Under the pieces are notes generated by a model. The model was not told the DNA's origin, made no database searches, and saw only the letters and a list, made by a program, of their open reading frames with translations. Positions 1 through 12,355 of a stretch of DNA of 64,000 nt are shown one piece after another. The stretch comes from Lathyrus oleraceus. Lineage: Eukaryota; Streptophyta; Magnoliopsida; Fabales; Fabaceae. Positions within the stretch are counted from its first letter, which is position 1. The number at the start of each line of letters is the position of its first letter. The position numbers were made by a program, and so were the translations under genes. The stretch lies in contig NC_066579.1 of NCBI RefSeq assembly GCF_024323335.1, positions 244,153,068-244,217,067 on the forward strand. The letters are read 5' to 3'.

Positions 1-770
1 ATTAATTACAACCTGATTTACTTATTTTCCAAAGAGATCTAATCAGCTGTCATGAGAAGATTTGAATGGAAATTAGTTTTAGGGTTTCAAGATGTCCAAG
101 CCCAGCTGAATGCTTCTATAAATAGGACATGGAAAACCTGATTTGATACACAAACAATACAGAGCGAAATATTGAGAGAGAATAAAGGTTTGTGTCTTGT
201 GTGGTCGTGTGACTTGTAAGCCATTCAATTCATCCATAGATGATTGAATTGGTCTGATTTGTAAGTTGTAATTTGTCACTCTAAGCTTTTAAGCATGAGT
301 GTGTGTCTACTTGATTGAAGTTGTTAAGTAAGATCAAATGTGTGTCTACTTGATTGAAGCTGCTAAGTAAGATCAAGTGTGTGTCTTTGAAGAGTGTCTT
401 CTTTTCATAAGTAATTGTTGTTTAATATCACTTGTGTGATTGAGGGGGGGTGAGTGGGATCTCATATCTAAGAGTTCTTAGGTAGAAATCATACGGGTAG
501 AGATTAGGTGAAAAAGACTGTAACTTGTGGAGTGTACTGAGAGTCTTTGAACTGATTCTATTTAGTGGATTTCCTTCCAGGCTTGGTAGCCCCCAGACGT
601 AGGTGAGTTGCACCGAACTGGGTTAACAATTGCTTGTGTTTCTTGCATTACTATTCTTTATCTTTATCCTGTTTGTTTTACTCAGATATTAGTGTTGTGA
701 CATTACCTTCGACATCTCATATCTGATACTAAAATTTCAAACGGCAACCTACAAAACGTAGCACTCCAAA
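1..770 (+). repeat. Ty1/copia LTR, SIRE/Maximus-like, 5'-truncated by the window
   Basis: This stretch has LTR layout: a TATA box (TATAAATA, 117-124), then a transcribed region with two near-copies of a unit containing 'gtgtgtctacttgattgaag' (about 300-375). A GC-richer block follows, with a run of g at 443-449 and 'ggtagcccccagacgtaggt' near 585-604. It ends in a T-rich tail near 640-740. That block and tail resemble the U5 part of SIRE/Maximus copia LTRs, recognised from family knowledge and not from a search. The start lies outside the window. The right end is uncertain (720-775), because no PBS or target duplication could be placed. No coding sequence was seen. Confidence 0.55.
117..124 (+). 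promoter_or_regulatory. TATA box of the copia LTR
   Basis: TATAAATA sits in a 'ttctataaatagga' context. Purine-rich sequence typical of an LTR R region follows about 35-60 bases later. It is the likely promoter element of this LTR. Confidence 0.5.
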
Positions 771-2115
771 TGATACAACAGCAAGCCAAGGGAAGAGTAT
801 TGGAACATGAAACGCATGACGTAGTGAATCAAAACAACAACATGAAGCGTACAGCCAACAACATAAGCACATCGGAAATGAAATTCAAACCAGCAATATC
901 TTCCTTCCTCGTAGAACCCAACAATGCCAATGTCTTAGATGCTAGCATCTCAAATGATTGGAATGGTGGAAAGACTGTGACGCCTCCTTCAGCATGTAAA
1001 CAACAAAATACAATACCCAAAAGTAGCAGCAAGGTTATTAATCTGTGGACACATAGCAGCTAGTACACCAAATCACTTCTCAACTCAGGTAACTCACTCC
1101 ACCAAGAATCAGGAGCAGAACTTGAAGCAGGTAAGAACAGAGTGCGCCATGAAGATGTTGGTCCCAGAATAAAAGCTAAACCCACAGTTGAAGAAAAACA
1201 AACTTAAAACCTGTGCATACTCGTTACAATGTCATGGTATTTCAAACCAAGTCTCTACAAACAAGGGAATCATGTCCCAAAGTCGCGAACCATGACGTTT
1301 CGACCACCATATTGCAAGGGACTTTATACTATGCCTTGCCCAAGCAAGTCACAGGTTTTCAAGTCTTCTCCAGCAAAGAGGTCATCACACGTCCTTTGTC
1401 CTGCAACTCATCCCTCATAATACATCACTGCAAAGCTGTAATAGCAATGAGTTGCACACCAAAATGTAGCGTCGTCATTAACAACAATTCAGCAATACGT
1501 ATTAGCGCCATCAACCTTGCATTGGAACCATCTCCAAATGTGCAAGTCACTTTCTAGTCATCTTCCTGCTTGCACCAAACCAATGGCATCTGTCATAAAA
1601 CCTAGAAAACCACACAAAGGCAAATATTGGCATAATGTTTCATAACATCAAAAAGAGAGAAAATTCTAAGTCAAAACCTCACAGCAGGGGAACTTGGATT
1701 TATGTAGGCGATAAGCCATAGCTCGACATCATTGAGAATCTCTTTCCGTCCAAATAGAGAGTTCCAAATCACAAAGCCAACATGAAAAATGGAGCATGAA
1801 AATCATGAAAAGGATAAGTTTTGAGGCAAGGAGAGTAAAAATCATATACCAAGTTAAAAGTTGATTTTCATAAGCAGTAAAAATCAGTCCTTTACCACAA
1901 CATATGTGTGCTTTTACAGCATTGGTATTTTGGAAAAGAATCCAACGCAACATTATGTGATTAGGAGTTTTTCACTACAAACAAAACTGAGACTTACCAC
2001 AATCATTTGTTGGTCCCTACAAATCTGAGGAGAAAATTCCCTATAACGGTTTTGATCTTATCTGATATTAGATAGCTCATTGGTTATACCTCCACAAGGA
2101 CCACTCACATGCTCA

Positions 2116-2123
2116 TATAAATA
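2116..2123 (+). promoter_or_regulatory. TATA box of the Tat/Ogre-like LTR
   Basis: TATAAATA lies 2.6 kb before the LTR end. The plus-strand Ogre LTR has the same arrangement, with its TATA box about 4.2 kb before its end. The position supports plus-strand polarity for the LTR. Confidence 0.4.
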
Positions 2124-3397
2124 ACAAAAACGTTCATTCAGTGAAAGGGGGGATCCAAACGAAATTCTGAAGAAATTTCAAACAAACCTCATACCAAAAG
2201 CTCTCGCCATGAAGCCGTTCATATCCATCATCGGAATTTAAGCACGTTTGAGCTCAACCACATCATACCCTCATAGCTACCGCAACGCCACGACGAGCAA
2301 ATAAGCGGTTTTGAAGAAGTTTTTTGTGTAGATTAGAGGGGAGATTTTTTCTTCTTTTTGGTGAATATGTGAGAGGAGATATGGAGAGTAGCGATTCACT
2401 GAGAGAAGGAGAGAGTGAGTCATATTTATTTGCTTTGTCCTGTTTCAAGAGTTTTTTTTCCTTTTCCTTGAAGAGGGAATTTAATGGCCATTATGGAGTG
2501 CCAGTTTTCATACCGCCCAACGATCAACTGACTGTTCAACACTCTAGCCGGATTTAGACCATGTATCAGTGCATGGGAAACTACCATTCCACGCGGACCA
2601 AGGCTTGTTAGAGAGAGGAAGAAACTGACTCTTTATTGTCGGTTCTTGGAGTGGGTTGTGGGATCCAACTCAGATCCTCATGGGCCTAACGGATTGGCCT
2701 CTTGGGTTGGGCCTTTAAGTTTGGACTCAAGAGCGGCCTAAACCGGAAATACCCCTTTTTTTGTTTTTTGACGCGCCCAGATTTGGGCCTGTATTGGTTT
2801 CATCCCGTTTCCATTTTGTTCCTTATGATTTTCATTTATATTTATTTTATTTCCTATTATATACATTTCTTTAAAAAAAGAGAATACCAATATTATAAAA
2901 TAATAACACATTTTTATTTATTTAAGTATCACTTTTAATACTTGATTTGTTAATTTAAAACTAATTATTCATTTAATTTGTAGATTTCGTTTGAGTTATC
3001 ATCCTATATGTGCTTGATTAAATTCACTTATGCAATTTCTAGTTTTGAGTAATTCATGCTTTAAGTTATATTTTCATAATAACCTTGACTCACTAATCAC
3101 TCCAAGTGTTATATTAAATCATTTAAAGATCACACCATTCTCGATTCAATGTCGAGCCCTTCCATACCCTTGTAAGTCTATTGCTTTTAGCATCGTCATC
3201 AACCTCACGTAGCTTACTCTTGGGCTTTCTTACAATGAGACCTGTTCGGTTATCAATTAATCAAGTAAATGATTGATTCACTAAATATAGTCTAATCTAT
3301 CCACAAACACAAATTTAAAACCTTGATCCGACATCAAGTATTTTTATTCAAATTAAATTAAGATACCTAATCACGATTCAACACCACTTCATTTAGA

Positions 3398-4060
3398 GAT
3401 GAAAAAGGAGATGGTTTTGAGCCTTCAACTCCTCTCCTTGATTGTTTGAATACGAGTTCTCTTACTCGGTTAGTCAAACAATTATCATTTCTCTACACAC
3501 TTATAACTCATTTAAATCAAATCATTTTCATAATAAACTACGAGAAAAGGGATATGGTCTTGAGCCTTCGATTCCTCTCCTCAAATGCTTGGATATGAGT
3601 CGCCTTACTCAGTCATTTGAACATTTGTCGTTTATCTAAAATACATCAACCATACACAAACTTATTTTCATAATCAATTAAGGATGAAAAGGGAGATGGT
3701 CTAGAGCCTTCGATTCCTCTCCTCGACTATTTAGGATACAAGTTGCCTTACTCGACTATCCGAGTATTCGTCATCCATTAAAAACACCTTAATTATGATC
3801 ATAATCCTTTTTACAATTAAGGATGAAAAGGGAGATGGTATAGAGCCTTCGATTCCTCTCCTCGACTATTTAGGATACGAGTTGCCTTACTAGACTATCT
3901 GAGTATTCGTCATCCGTTCAAAACACCTTAAATATTATCAAATGCTTTTTACAATTAGGGATGAAAAGGGAGATGGTCTAGAGCCTTAGATTCCTCTCCT
4001 CGACTATTAGAATACGAGTTGCCTTACTCGACTATCCGAGTAATCGTCATCCAACAAAAT
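3398..4060 (+). repeat. Tandem repeat, about 140-bp unit, five copies
   Basis: Five degenerate copies begin near 3398, 3541, 3683, 3822 and 3959. Each opens with 'gatgaaaagggagatggt' or a variant. Each then carries 'gagccttcgattcctctcctc' in shorter or mutated form, a 'gccttactcg' segment and 'cgtcatcc'. Copies 3 to 5 are most alike, which suggests local expansion inside the LTR. Confidence 0.8.
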
Positions 4061-5019
4061 ATATTAACACATCAAATCTATCACTTTCTCGCCCACGTGC
4101 GATTGAAACCAATTAAACAAAACATTCAACATATTAACTCAACTTGTCACCCCGTGTGATCAAAACTCTTTTCAGAAAGAACGCTATTTAATCCCTTCTA
4201 ACGCGCACAACAAATTAGTGTTTAAGACTCCGCCGAGAGTAAACAAACCAATGGTTAGCCTTTAGAATGAGATCTAAATAGTTGTTCACTAAAAGACACC
4301 AACCAACCGTAGTTCCCCGAACTACGAATGCTTTGATTTCCTTATTGCACTATAAGGATACGTAGGCAAGAGATTGCTAGATCTTCGCGAGCACACTAAT
4401 AAAAAAACCTCCCTTTTCCCCCTTCTGAGGTTTCTATCCATCTCTTTTCAATATTTTCATCACTCGAAGAAAACAAACAACATAAGCTAACATTCAAATC
4501 GCAAGTTTAACTAAAAGGTTCTCGTTGAGTACAACGGAAGTGAGGGGTGTTAATACCTTCCCCTTGCGTAATCAACTCCCGAACCCGAATATGGTTGCGA
4601 CGACCATTATTCTATACTTTTAAAGGTTTTATCGATATTTTCCTATTCCTTCATTGGAATAAATAAAGTTCGGTAGCGACTCTGTTCGAACTATTTTTTC
4701 CGCGACCATTGCGAGGGATCGTATTTTTCGAGATGCGACTGCATCATCTCAAGTTTTTCCATCATCAAAAGGGGGAGTATCTGAGTGCATCTTCCAATTA
4801 AGTTTCGTTAGGATTGTTTTGTATGATGCCAAAACTAGGATTCTTTAGCGTTTATGTGTATTGGACGATATTCTCTTATTCTCTATGTGCATCTTAGTAT
4901 TAGGAAGTATACAAGTCATTGGGAACATCTTTGAAAAGGTCTCATGCATTAAACATGCATGAAAAATCAAGTTTTATGAAAAATTACTTGTCAGGTGGAC
5001 ACATGCATATGATAGGTCG

Positions 5020-5256
5020 ACACATACGTAAACAAGTCGACCTATAGTAAAAAATTCCAGGCTATAGGTCGACACATCCTTGCTACAAGTCGGCACGTAT
5101 ACTGCAGTATTAAAGAATGTAGCTACTGTTTTATATGATGACTCCACAGGTCGACACATAGGAGGCACATGACATTGATAAGTCGACACATGACCTTCAA
5201 TAGGTCGACCTATGCCTCGTACAGGTCGACACATGACTTCAACAGGTCGACCTATA
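5020..5256. repeat. Cluster of GTCGAC-centred motifs in a copia LTR
   Basis: Eight copies of the palindrome GTCGAC occur in about 230 bases. Two further variants, 'gtcggc' and 'ggtggacaca', lie within or just upstream. The motif is extended either as 'aggtcgacacat' or as 'aggtcgacctat'. The copies are irregularly spaced (about 10-85 bases) and surround otherwise AT-rich sequence. Confidence 0.8.
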
Positions 5257-5328
5257 CGATGATTTTTTTTGCATATTTTCATATTTTTTAAAAGTTAATT
5301 GCATTCCTTTTTTGCTCTCATTCATCCA

Positions 5329-5515
<187 letters not shown>

Positions 5516-6814
5516 TTCACAAATGCATCATTCTCTAGTAAGGTTTCTAGAGTAAAACCTATATGAATCCAGGATTTCAAAGCATCTCTTCATCTTCAAT
5601 TCATTATATGCATACACACAACCAAACTACACATAATCATTTTTTGATTGGGTGCCATCTAGATTAGGATTGATAACGTCCAATTAGGTTTATTGTACCG
5701 AGAATATTTGATTGAGATCTTTGAGGGATTCAAATAAAAAAATTGTGTTGGAGGTTTCCTTCAAGATCTTTAGGGTTTGAAGGTTAAGATTGTGCAATTC
5801 GGATTCGATCGAGTGAAAGCCTTGATACTAGGTGTGTCGGCAAGGGAGTAGCGTGAAACAGTGGATCGTGTTGACAAATCTTGGGTTCAACAAGTGTGCT
5901 CTTGGGATTAATTCAGTCGGATGAAAGCCTTGAGACAAGGAGGTCGTGCAAGGAAGTAGCAACAACAGGTGAATTGAAGCGACATTGTTGGTTACATCAT
6001 CATGCACTTGAGATTAATTCAACTAGGTGAAAGCCTTGGGACAAGTGGTGTCTTGCAAGGAAGTAGCAATAACATGTGAATTGAAGTGACATGGTTAGTT
6101 ACCTGATCAAGATTGATCATGGTTTTTGGAGGTGCTAGAGTCAAGAACAAACTTAGAGTTTACGGAATTTGATTTCTCATCTCTCGTATACATACATTTT
6201 CAAAGTAAGATTTATTATATTAATCTCTCAATTCGAATTCGAATTGAGGGCAGATGTACCCATAGCGAGGTCGATTGGGGAAGTGCATAAACAAATCTTT
6301 GTGTACTCTCTCTCTCTCTCTTTTATTTTTTGGTTCACAAATTGTTGATTACTTTGATCTCTTGTTCAATATTGTTTGGATAATAACTTTTGAATTCTTT
6401 GTTAATTTGTGTTGTTGTAGTAATCACATATCATTTGGTAGTGATTGGATTTCTAAGAACTAAAAACATTATACTAAAATCCAAAAAATTTGTTGGTTGC
6501 ACACAAAATGTTTGACAAATTATTTCAATAAGTTTTTTTGTGTGTTGTTATCATTGGAGATAGATCTTTATAATAGTAGAGTATCCAATTTGTTATTTAA
6601 AATGTTGTTAATCAACTTGTGGATTATTATCATACCATTGACACCTTTACACATATCTGGGTTATTCAATAGTAGTTTCGGTTAGACGATTTTTGATCCG
6701 GAAAATATTTGAAACTTGCTTCCATGTCATAAATTTTTCTAAATCAAATTTTCAAATAAATTTTTAACTTGGGACCTATTCACCCCCCTCTAGATCTAGG
6801 CTTATAGTCTAACA

Positions 6815-7086
6815 ATCTTAACCTCGATATTTTCAAGATCAAGAATCAACTTGTTGAACATATCCAATTGCTCAGCCAAGACTTTGTCTTCACTCATCTT
6901 GAATGAATACAAAGCCTGCTTCAGGTAAAGACGATTGATCAAGGATTTGGTCATATACAATCCCTCGAGTTTGCTCCACACACCCGATGCCATCTTCTCC
7001 TTCGAAACCTGCTGGAGAACCTTATCACCAAGACTCAACATGATGATACTAAACAATTGTCCCAACAGACTGACCCAATTCGACAT
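6815..7086 (-). pseudogene. Ty1/copia gag fragment
   Basis: The minus-strand frame encodes about 90 residues of a copia gag of the UBN2/retrotran_gag type. It includes 'LGDKVLQQVSKEK', 'KLEGLYMTKSLINRLYLKQ' and 'FKMSEDKVLAEQLDMFNKL', a family hallmark. The frame stops exactly where the plus-strand copia LTR ends (6814); the last three residues of the open frame come from LTR sequence. The likely history is an older minus-strand copia element cut by the LTR insertion. The downstream zinc knuckle and pol are absent. No intact protein is made. Confidence 0.85.
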
Positions 7087-7812
7087 GTTAACTTAAACAA
7101 GATGATAACATATACATATGCATACAAGAACGACCGTTATCAAACCCAAAAACTACCCTTGTCGAGGCTAGAGTTTCAATTCACTACATTTGTTCATGTA
7201 TTCAACAATTTCAATTTTTTATTAATGTCTCAAAAACACAATTATTTTTGTTAATTATATAAATTTCTAAAAGGTTTCATAGGATATGGGGAGAGAGAAA
7301 AAAACATAAGAAAATGGATTGAAAACTACTTTGTAAATGTAAACTTTTGTTGTAAATGAAATAATTTGATTGTAAATGTAAAAAGCACAAGACTTTTAGA
7401 CATGTTGGCCTCAACTCAAATTCAAGCTTTAATTTATTTTTTGTAACAAATGTTTATTTTATTATTTTATAGAGAGAGAACACAAAAATTTGATATTACA
7501 TAGTCACACAACTTCAAAAATATGATTGAATATTTATATAGTTCTGTACTATGTCCTACCATTATATTAGAAGAGGAAATCAAAGTCTTTCAAGACAAAG
7601 CATGAGAATGGTAAGATTCTACACCAGTCTATTTAGATTAGATAATAAGATACCAGCTCTACATTGAAGCCTAAAACCATATTCAAAAATATACACATGA
7701 TTATATTACATCATTTCACACCAAAATACCAACAAAAAGTGAGTTAGTTTAAGGCTTCATGAGGTACTTAATTTCAAAGTTTCATAACTGCAAACCTAGG
7801 CTGCAATTCTCT
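7087..7812. other. Intergenic, 3' flank of the MBD gene
   Basis: AT-rich sequence without a supported ORF. The part next to 7813 is the probable 3' UTR and polyadenylation region of the minus-strand MBD gene. Near 7087-7260 there may be further degraded copia gag leader. Confidence 0.5.
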
Positions 7813-9489
7813 CTAACAAACACTCCTGCTTTCTTTACCAAAGATTTGGCTGTAATTGTAATGGCTCTTGCATAAGTTCACACTTGACAATGCCATCTTT
7901 GAGATATCATGTTCCTTTTCAGAACATGGTCCTGTATTTTTATCAGCATTGTCAATCTCAGCAACAGCAGCATGTTTTTCTGCAAAAGCAAATTTTTTCG
8001 GATCGTTGTTCGTGACATTGATTTTCTTACCGAGTTCTTCAGTTGAAGCAGAAGTTTGAGCGTCTTTAAAAGGCTCAAATGTGTTACCAGTTAGAGTTTG
8101 TACCGCAAACGCGATACATGGATCGGTGAGTATTTCCTTGAGGGGAAATTCATCAGTGTAATCTAACTTCACATCAATATCATCTTTATTTTCAATGACT
8201 TTCACACACTCTTTGTCAGTAGCATTATTGTCCATTGTGTTTTCTGTACTTTTGAAAGTGATCATAGTTTCTTTTGCTTCAACAGTATTCAGCTGTTTCG
8301 TTTGGTCATTCGAGAAGCTATTGGTGAATCTATCTGCATTTATGCCAGCTTTGTCGTCACCTGATTGTTTAGCCGCATCTCGACAGGCTCGAGTTGGTTT
8401 AAGTTCTAGAAGTTGATCAGCCTTAATTCCAGCAAGACGCTTTGATGCACGGCGAGGAATCTGTTGATCATTTTCCATATCGACACTTCGGATGATGGCT
8501 TTGTTCTTAGCATTGTTGAGATAACGAAATACGCTTACTATGGAATTGAACTTTAGATCACTTGAAGGGGGAAAGTAATACTGCAATAAATACAATAAGA
8601 ATCAATAAGGATCGAGCTCAATCATCTTAAATAGAGCGTTTCTATGATTATGTCTCGAAGAAAGATGAACTCTCCAAGATTTAACAAACACATATTCACA
8701 AAAAATTTAGGAGAGTTTCCAGCCTCACCGGCACCTCAAACTCGAACAGAGTTTACCGATTATCACCAAAGAGATCTCCTCACTAAAGAGTTTCTCATTG
8801 ACAAGAGTTGAACTCACAACCAAGGTTTTAAATATCGGTGACAGTCAAGTAAAGGCTTCCGCAATTTTGATCGATACAGCTGTTGTGTTGTTACGATACT
8901 GATTGCATGATTGCAGTTGTGTGTGAATGAATTATTATAAAAACGGTAAATAATAGTACCAATATCGGGCACATTCATCTCATCTTATAATCACATAAAA
9001 TAAAACACCGCAATGACTATACCCATTTAAAAAGTATCAATGAAGAACATGATATGGTTAGAAACACAGTCCAAACATTACATAGTGAACATGCAAGGCT
9101 TAGATACTATTTGTTACAAAACCTCGGGTTGCATGTACTTGTTTTCTTAAGTATAGTCTTGTGTTCTTACAAATATACCAACAACAAAAGACAAAACATG
9201 CCAACACCGCAACAAAACTATGGCCATGTGTAATGAGTAATTAAGAGAAACAACATTTTTCAATCTTTGGCATAAAACAAAACTAAATAATGTTGAAGCC
9301 AGATCACAAGATCTCACATTTCACAAAACTGCATGCTCAGAAGAAAAAGAACGATCATTGGATAGTCAAAGTCAAAGTCAAACTTACAATGGCTAGTGTT
9401 ATTACCTTGTCTTTCTTACCATTCTTTCTCACATTTACTTTCACAGTCCAACCTGGTGGCAAACATGCAACGGAATCAGAATCCTCCAT
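7813..9489 (-). CDS. Methyl-CpG-binding domain (MBD) protein, MBD13-like, two exons
   Basis: The coding sequence joins complement(9406..9489) and complement(7813..8580), giving 283 residues. Exon 1 encodes 28 residues from MEDSDSV to GKKDK. The intron (8581-9405, 825 bp) has GT and AG ends and lies in phase 0. Exon 2 starts YYFPPSSDLKF. The join restores a complete MBD fold at about residues 9-57: LPPGW, then a Lys/Arg-rich strand, then KDKYYFPPSSDLKF and VFRYL. Plant MBD proteins bind DNA, in some cases methylated CpG, in the nucleus. A basic patch follows (PRRASKRLAGIKAD, about residues 71-84), resembling the MBD12/13 group. The remaining 200 residues are low-complexity, acidic to neutral and without a recognised domain. 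Methyl-CpG binding itself is not proven. No stops or frameshifts are present, so this is the one apparently intact host gene in the window. Confidence 0.85.
8581..9405 (-). other. Intron of the MBD gene
   Basis: The donor is AAG|GTAATA and the acceptor TTTATTGCAG|TATTAC, read on the minus strand. It splits the MBD between Lys28 and Tyr29, an exon boundary that restores the domain. The intron is AT-rich and has no recognised TE insertion. Confidence 0.85.
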
Positions 9490-9569
9490 TCCTCCGGCCG
9501 GAATCCGGTGACCGGAGAACCGATAACCTCTATACTTACCTAGTACTTACCACCACTAAGTCAGAAAAG

Positions 9570-9579
9570 TTTATATATA
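9570..9579 (-). promoter_or_regulatory. Probable TATA box of the MBD gene
   Basis: On the minus strand this reads TATATATAAA, about 80 bases upstream of the ATG at 9489. That leaves about 50 bases of 5' UTR. It lies within 200 bases of the (AT)n tract at 9786, so chance similarity is possible. Confidence 0.5.
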
Positions 9580-9782
9580 TAGAATGAAAAAAGGAAAATA
9601 AAAATAAAAATAAAACAATAACATTAACAGAATATTGCACCGTTGCATGACCACGTGGTGGTGCCGGACAAACACACATGGCTTCCAACTTAGTAACTGA
9701 TTTTCTTAATATATTTAATCACATATTACTATTAATATAAGTCATTATAAAGTATTCACAGTAAGAAGTAATATTCATAATT

Positions 9783-9900
<118 letters not shown>

Positions 9901-9975
9901 ATTTGATTGTTGTATGTAACATGTATCCATACAAAATAAAACAATGATAAACCTCGAATTTCATATATTTGTTAG

Positions 9976-9978
<3 letters not shown>

Positions 9979-10065
<87 letters not shown>
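9979..10065. repeat. (AT)n microsatellite, about 87 bp
   Basis: A second AT run, separated from the first by an 82-bp unique spacer. Confidence 0.97.
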
Positions 10066-10067
<2 letters not shown>

Positions 10068-10645
10068 ATCATATGTTTCTGGTAACAAAAGAACAATAAG
10101 ATCAATAAAATAATATGCGAAAATAGAATTAGAGGTTTTACCTCCAGTCATTGTTGCAGTGTTGTGAGTGCACTGCCTTTGATTCTTTCAAACTCTTGCT
10201 CTCTCAATATAGATGGTGTATTTATAGGCTTGATTCTATCATCGAGAATTTAAAGTCATTAAAACTCATTATCACTCAATTAAATGGTCATATCAATTTA
10301 CATTAAAACCAAAATAAATCATACCATTTTCAGAACCAAAATTTCAAAACTATGGATCACATTAAAATTAGTTTTTTATTATTAATAATTATTATAATAA
10401 AAATAAGAAACGGTTACATTCTCCCACTTGGTCCATATAACTGATTATTGGCATAAATTAGTCTCATCTATGTATTACAACATGTCTATTTTCAAGTATA
10501 TATCTGTAATGTGGTAACTAACTTGATGAATAAACCAATGTTTACTCTTGGTCCAGATGTAGCATATTTTCTCAAACTGATGTGCGCATGAAAATGAGAA
10601 AACATCACAATATAAGAGTTTTATTAATAAACTGTATGTATAAAA

Positions 10646-11856
10646 TCATAAGGAGGACCCAAGTCCCATGTTCTCTACATGATCCTTAAATTTTATTGGC
10701 GGCATGCCCTTAGTCAAAGGATCAGCGATCATTAAATCAGTACTAATGTGATTGATAACTACTATTTTATCTTTAACTCTTTCTCTAATGGCTAAATACT
10801 TTACGTCGATGTGCTTGCTTTGACTTCCACTTTTATTATTCTTAGCCATAAAGACAGCGGCTGAATCATCGCAAAAAATCTTCAGAGGTTTAGAAATAGA
10901 ATCCATGATTCTAAGCCCAGAAATAAAACTCTTAAGTCATACACCATGAGAAGTAGCCTCAAAACAGGAGATAAACTCGACTTCCATAGTAGAAGCAACA
11001 ACCAAGGTTTGCTTAGTATTTCTCCATGAAATAGCTCCATCAGCCATCAAAAAATATATCCTGATGCTGATTTGCAAGAATCAACACAAACAGCAAAGTC
11101 GGAGTCTGAATAGCCAATCACATCAAGATTGTCCGTCTGCTTATACATTAGCATGTAATCTTTTGTTCCTTTAAGATATCTCAACACCTTCTTTGCAGCT
11201 TTCCAGTGATCCATACCTGGATTACCCTGATATCTTCCTAAGATTCCAACAGCAAATGCAATATCGGGCCTTATGCATACTTGAGCATACATAAGACTTC
11301 AAACAACAGAAGCATGTGGAATGTTCTTCATTTGTTCCCGCTCAAAATCATTCTTAGGGCATTGATTCAAATTAAATCTATCGCCCTTGACAATGGGTGC
11401 AACACTTGGTGAACAATCTTTCATTCTAAATCTCTCTAAAACTTTAATGATGTAGGTTTCTTGTGATAGACCCAAAATTCCTCGAAGTCTATCTCTGTGG
11501 ATCTTAATGCCAATGACATAAGATGCCTCACCCATATCCTTCATATCAAAGTTTTTAGAGAAGAATTGTTTCACCTCATGTAGAAAACCTTTATCATTGA
11601 TTGCAAGTAGTATGTCATCCACATACAAAATGAGAAAACAAATTTTACTCCTACTGACCTTCTAGTATATACATTGATCCATGGGGTTTTCAATAAACCC
11701 AAATGAAGATATCGTTTCATGGAATTTAAGATACCATTGACGAGAGGCTTGTTTTAAACCATATATGGATCTCTTAAGCTTGCAAACCAAATGCTCACCA
11801 TTATTAGAAGAGAAACCTTCAGGTTGTTTCATATAAACCTCACACTTTACGTGCAT
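10646..11856 (-). pseudogene. Copia reverse transcriptase and RNase H remnant
   Basis: Consecutive minus-strand frames give the copia order. 11856-11662 contains 'KLKRSIYGLKQASRQWY', an RT motif. 11628-11299 opens with the catalytic YVDD motif (MYVDDILLA) and continues through 'MKDMGEASYVIGI'. 11292-11047 contains 'RPDIAFAVGILGRYQGNPG', 'WKAAKKVLRYLKGT' and 'GYSDSDFAVCVDSCKSASGY', the connection to RNase H. 10906-10646 contains 'IFCDDSAAVFMAKN', 'KHIDVKYLAIRERV' and 'DPLTKGMP', the RNase H C-terminus. Frameshifts or stops separate the pieces at about 10910-11046, 11293 and 11640. The N-terminal RT, integrase, protease and gag are absent. Confidence 0.9.
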
Positions 11857-12355
11857 GATGTAATTTTGTTTTTCTATCCAAAATTAATACTTTATGATAA
11901 AACTATCAAATTATGTACCAATTCATAATTCCTGTGGGCAAGTTATGAAAATATTTTGACATTTATCCTAATTAATCATACAAATATAATAAAAATTCAT
12001 GTAGGATAAAATTCATTATACCACGTACAATTAATTACAATTTTATGTCTAATAATTTATGTGATCTCCAAAATTTAAAAAAAATAATCTCAATTAATTT
12101 AAGGATGATGTGGCTAATCCAAATTAATCAAAATTATAACGATCACTAGACATAGTAACTCAATTATATGAGAGAACAAAAATAAATAAATAAGATCTCT
12201 TATACAATTGCTTAACAAAATAATAACATTATAAATCAATTTTAATTTATGCACAAATTTAATTCAAAGATTAAATAATAAGGCATAATAATCAGTAAAA
12301 ATGAAATCATATGGATATGAACAGAATTAAAATACATATTTAACAAAGCAGCGTG
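11857..12355. other. AT-rich remnant inside the deleted copia element
   Basis: About 80% A+T with many short homopolymers and no coding signal. By position it replaces the missing gag-integrase part of the copia element. It could be element leader sequence or unrelated filler. Confidence 0.4.

Larger units (their letters stand above)
770..4743 (+). repeat. Tat/Ogre-like Ty3/gypsy LTR (left boundary uncertain)
   Basis: The right part (about 2940-4743) is clearly LTR. It shares the order of motifs seen at the end of the plus-strand Ogre LTR at 50280-50621: a 'tacgtaggca' block, 'gttgagtacaac', 'taataccttccccttg', 'ggttttatcgat', then 'aataaataaag' and a 'gcgactctg' tail. It ends in CA at 4742-4743. 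A TATA box at 2116-2123 and the non-coding, plant-LTR-like composition of 770-2560 suggest that U3 begins near 770, but no terminal TG or target duplication was found. Short open frames at 770-1063 and 1213-1557 match nothing recognised and probably lie in U3. A host-gene fragment in 770-2560 cannot be excluded. Confidence 0.5.

Noticed and set aside
770..1560. Two possible small proteins (770-1063, 1213-1557)
   Set aside because: No recognised domain; they probably lie in an LTR U3 region.
9290..9511. Plus-strand open frame
   Set aside because: It is antisense to MBD exon 1 and has no support.
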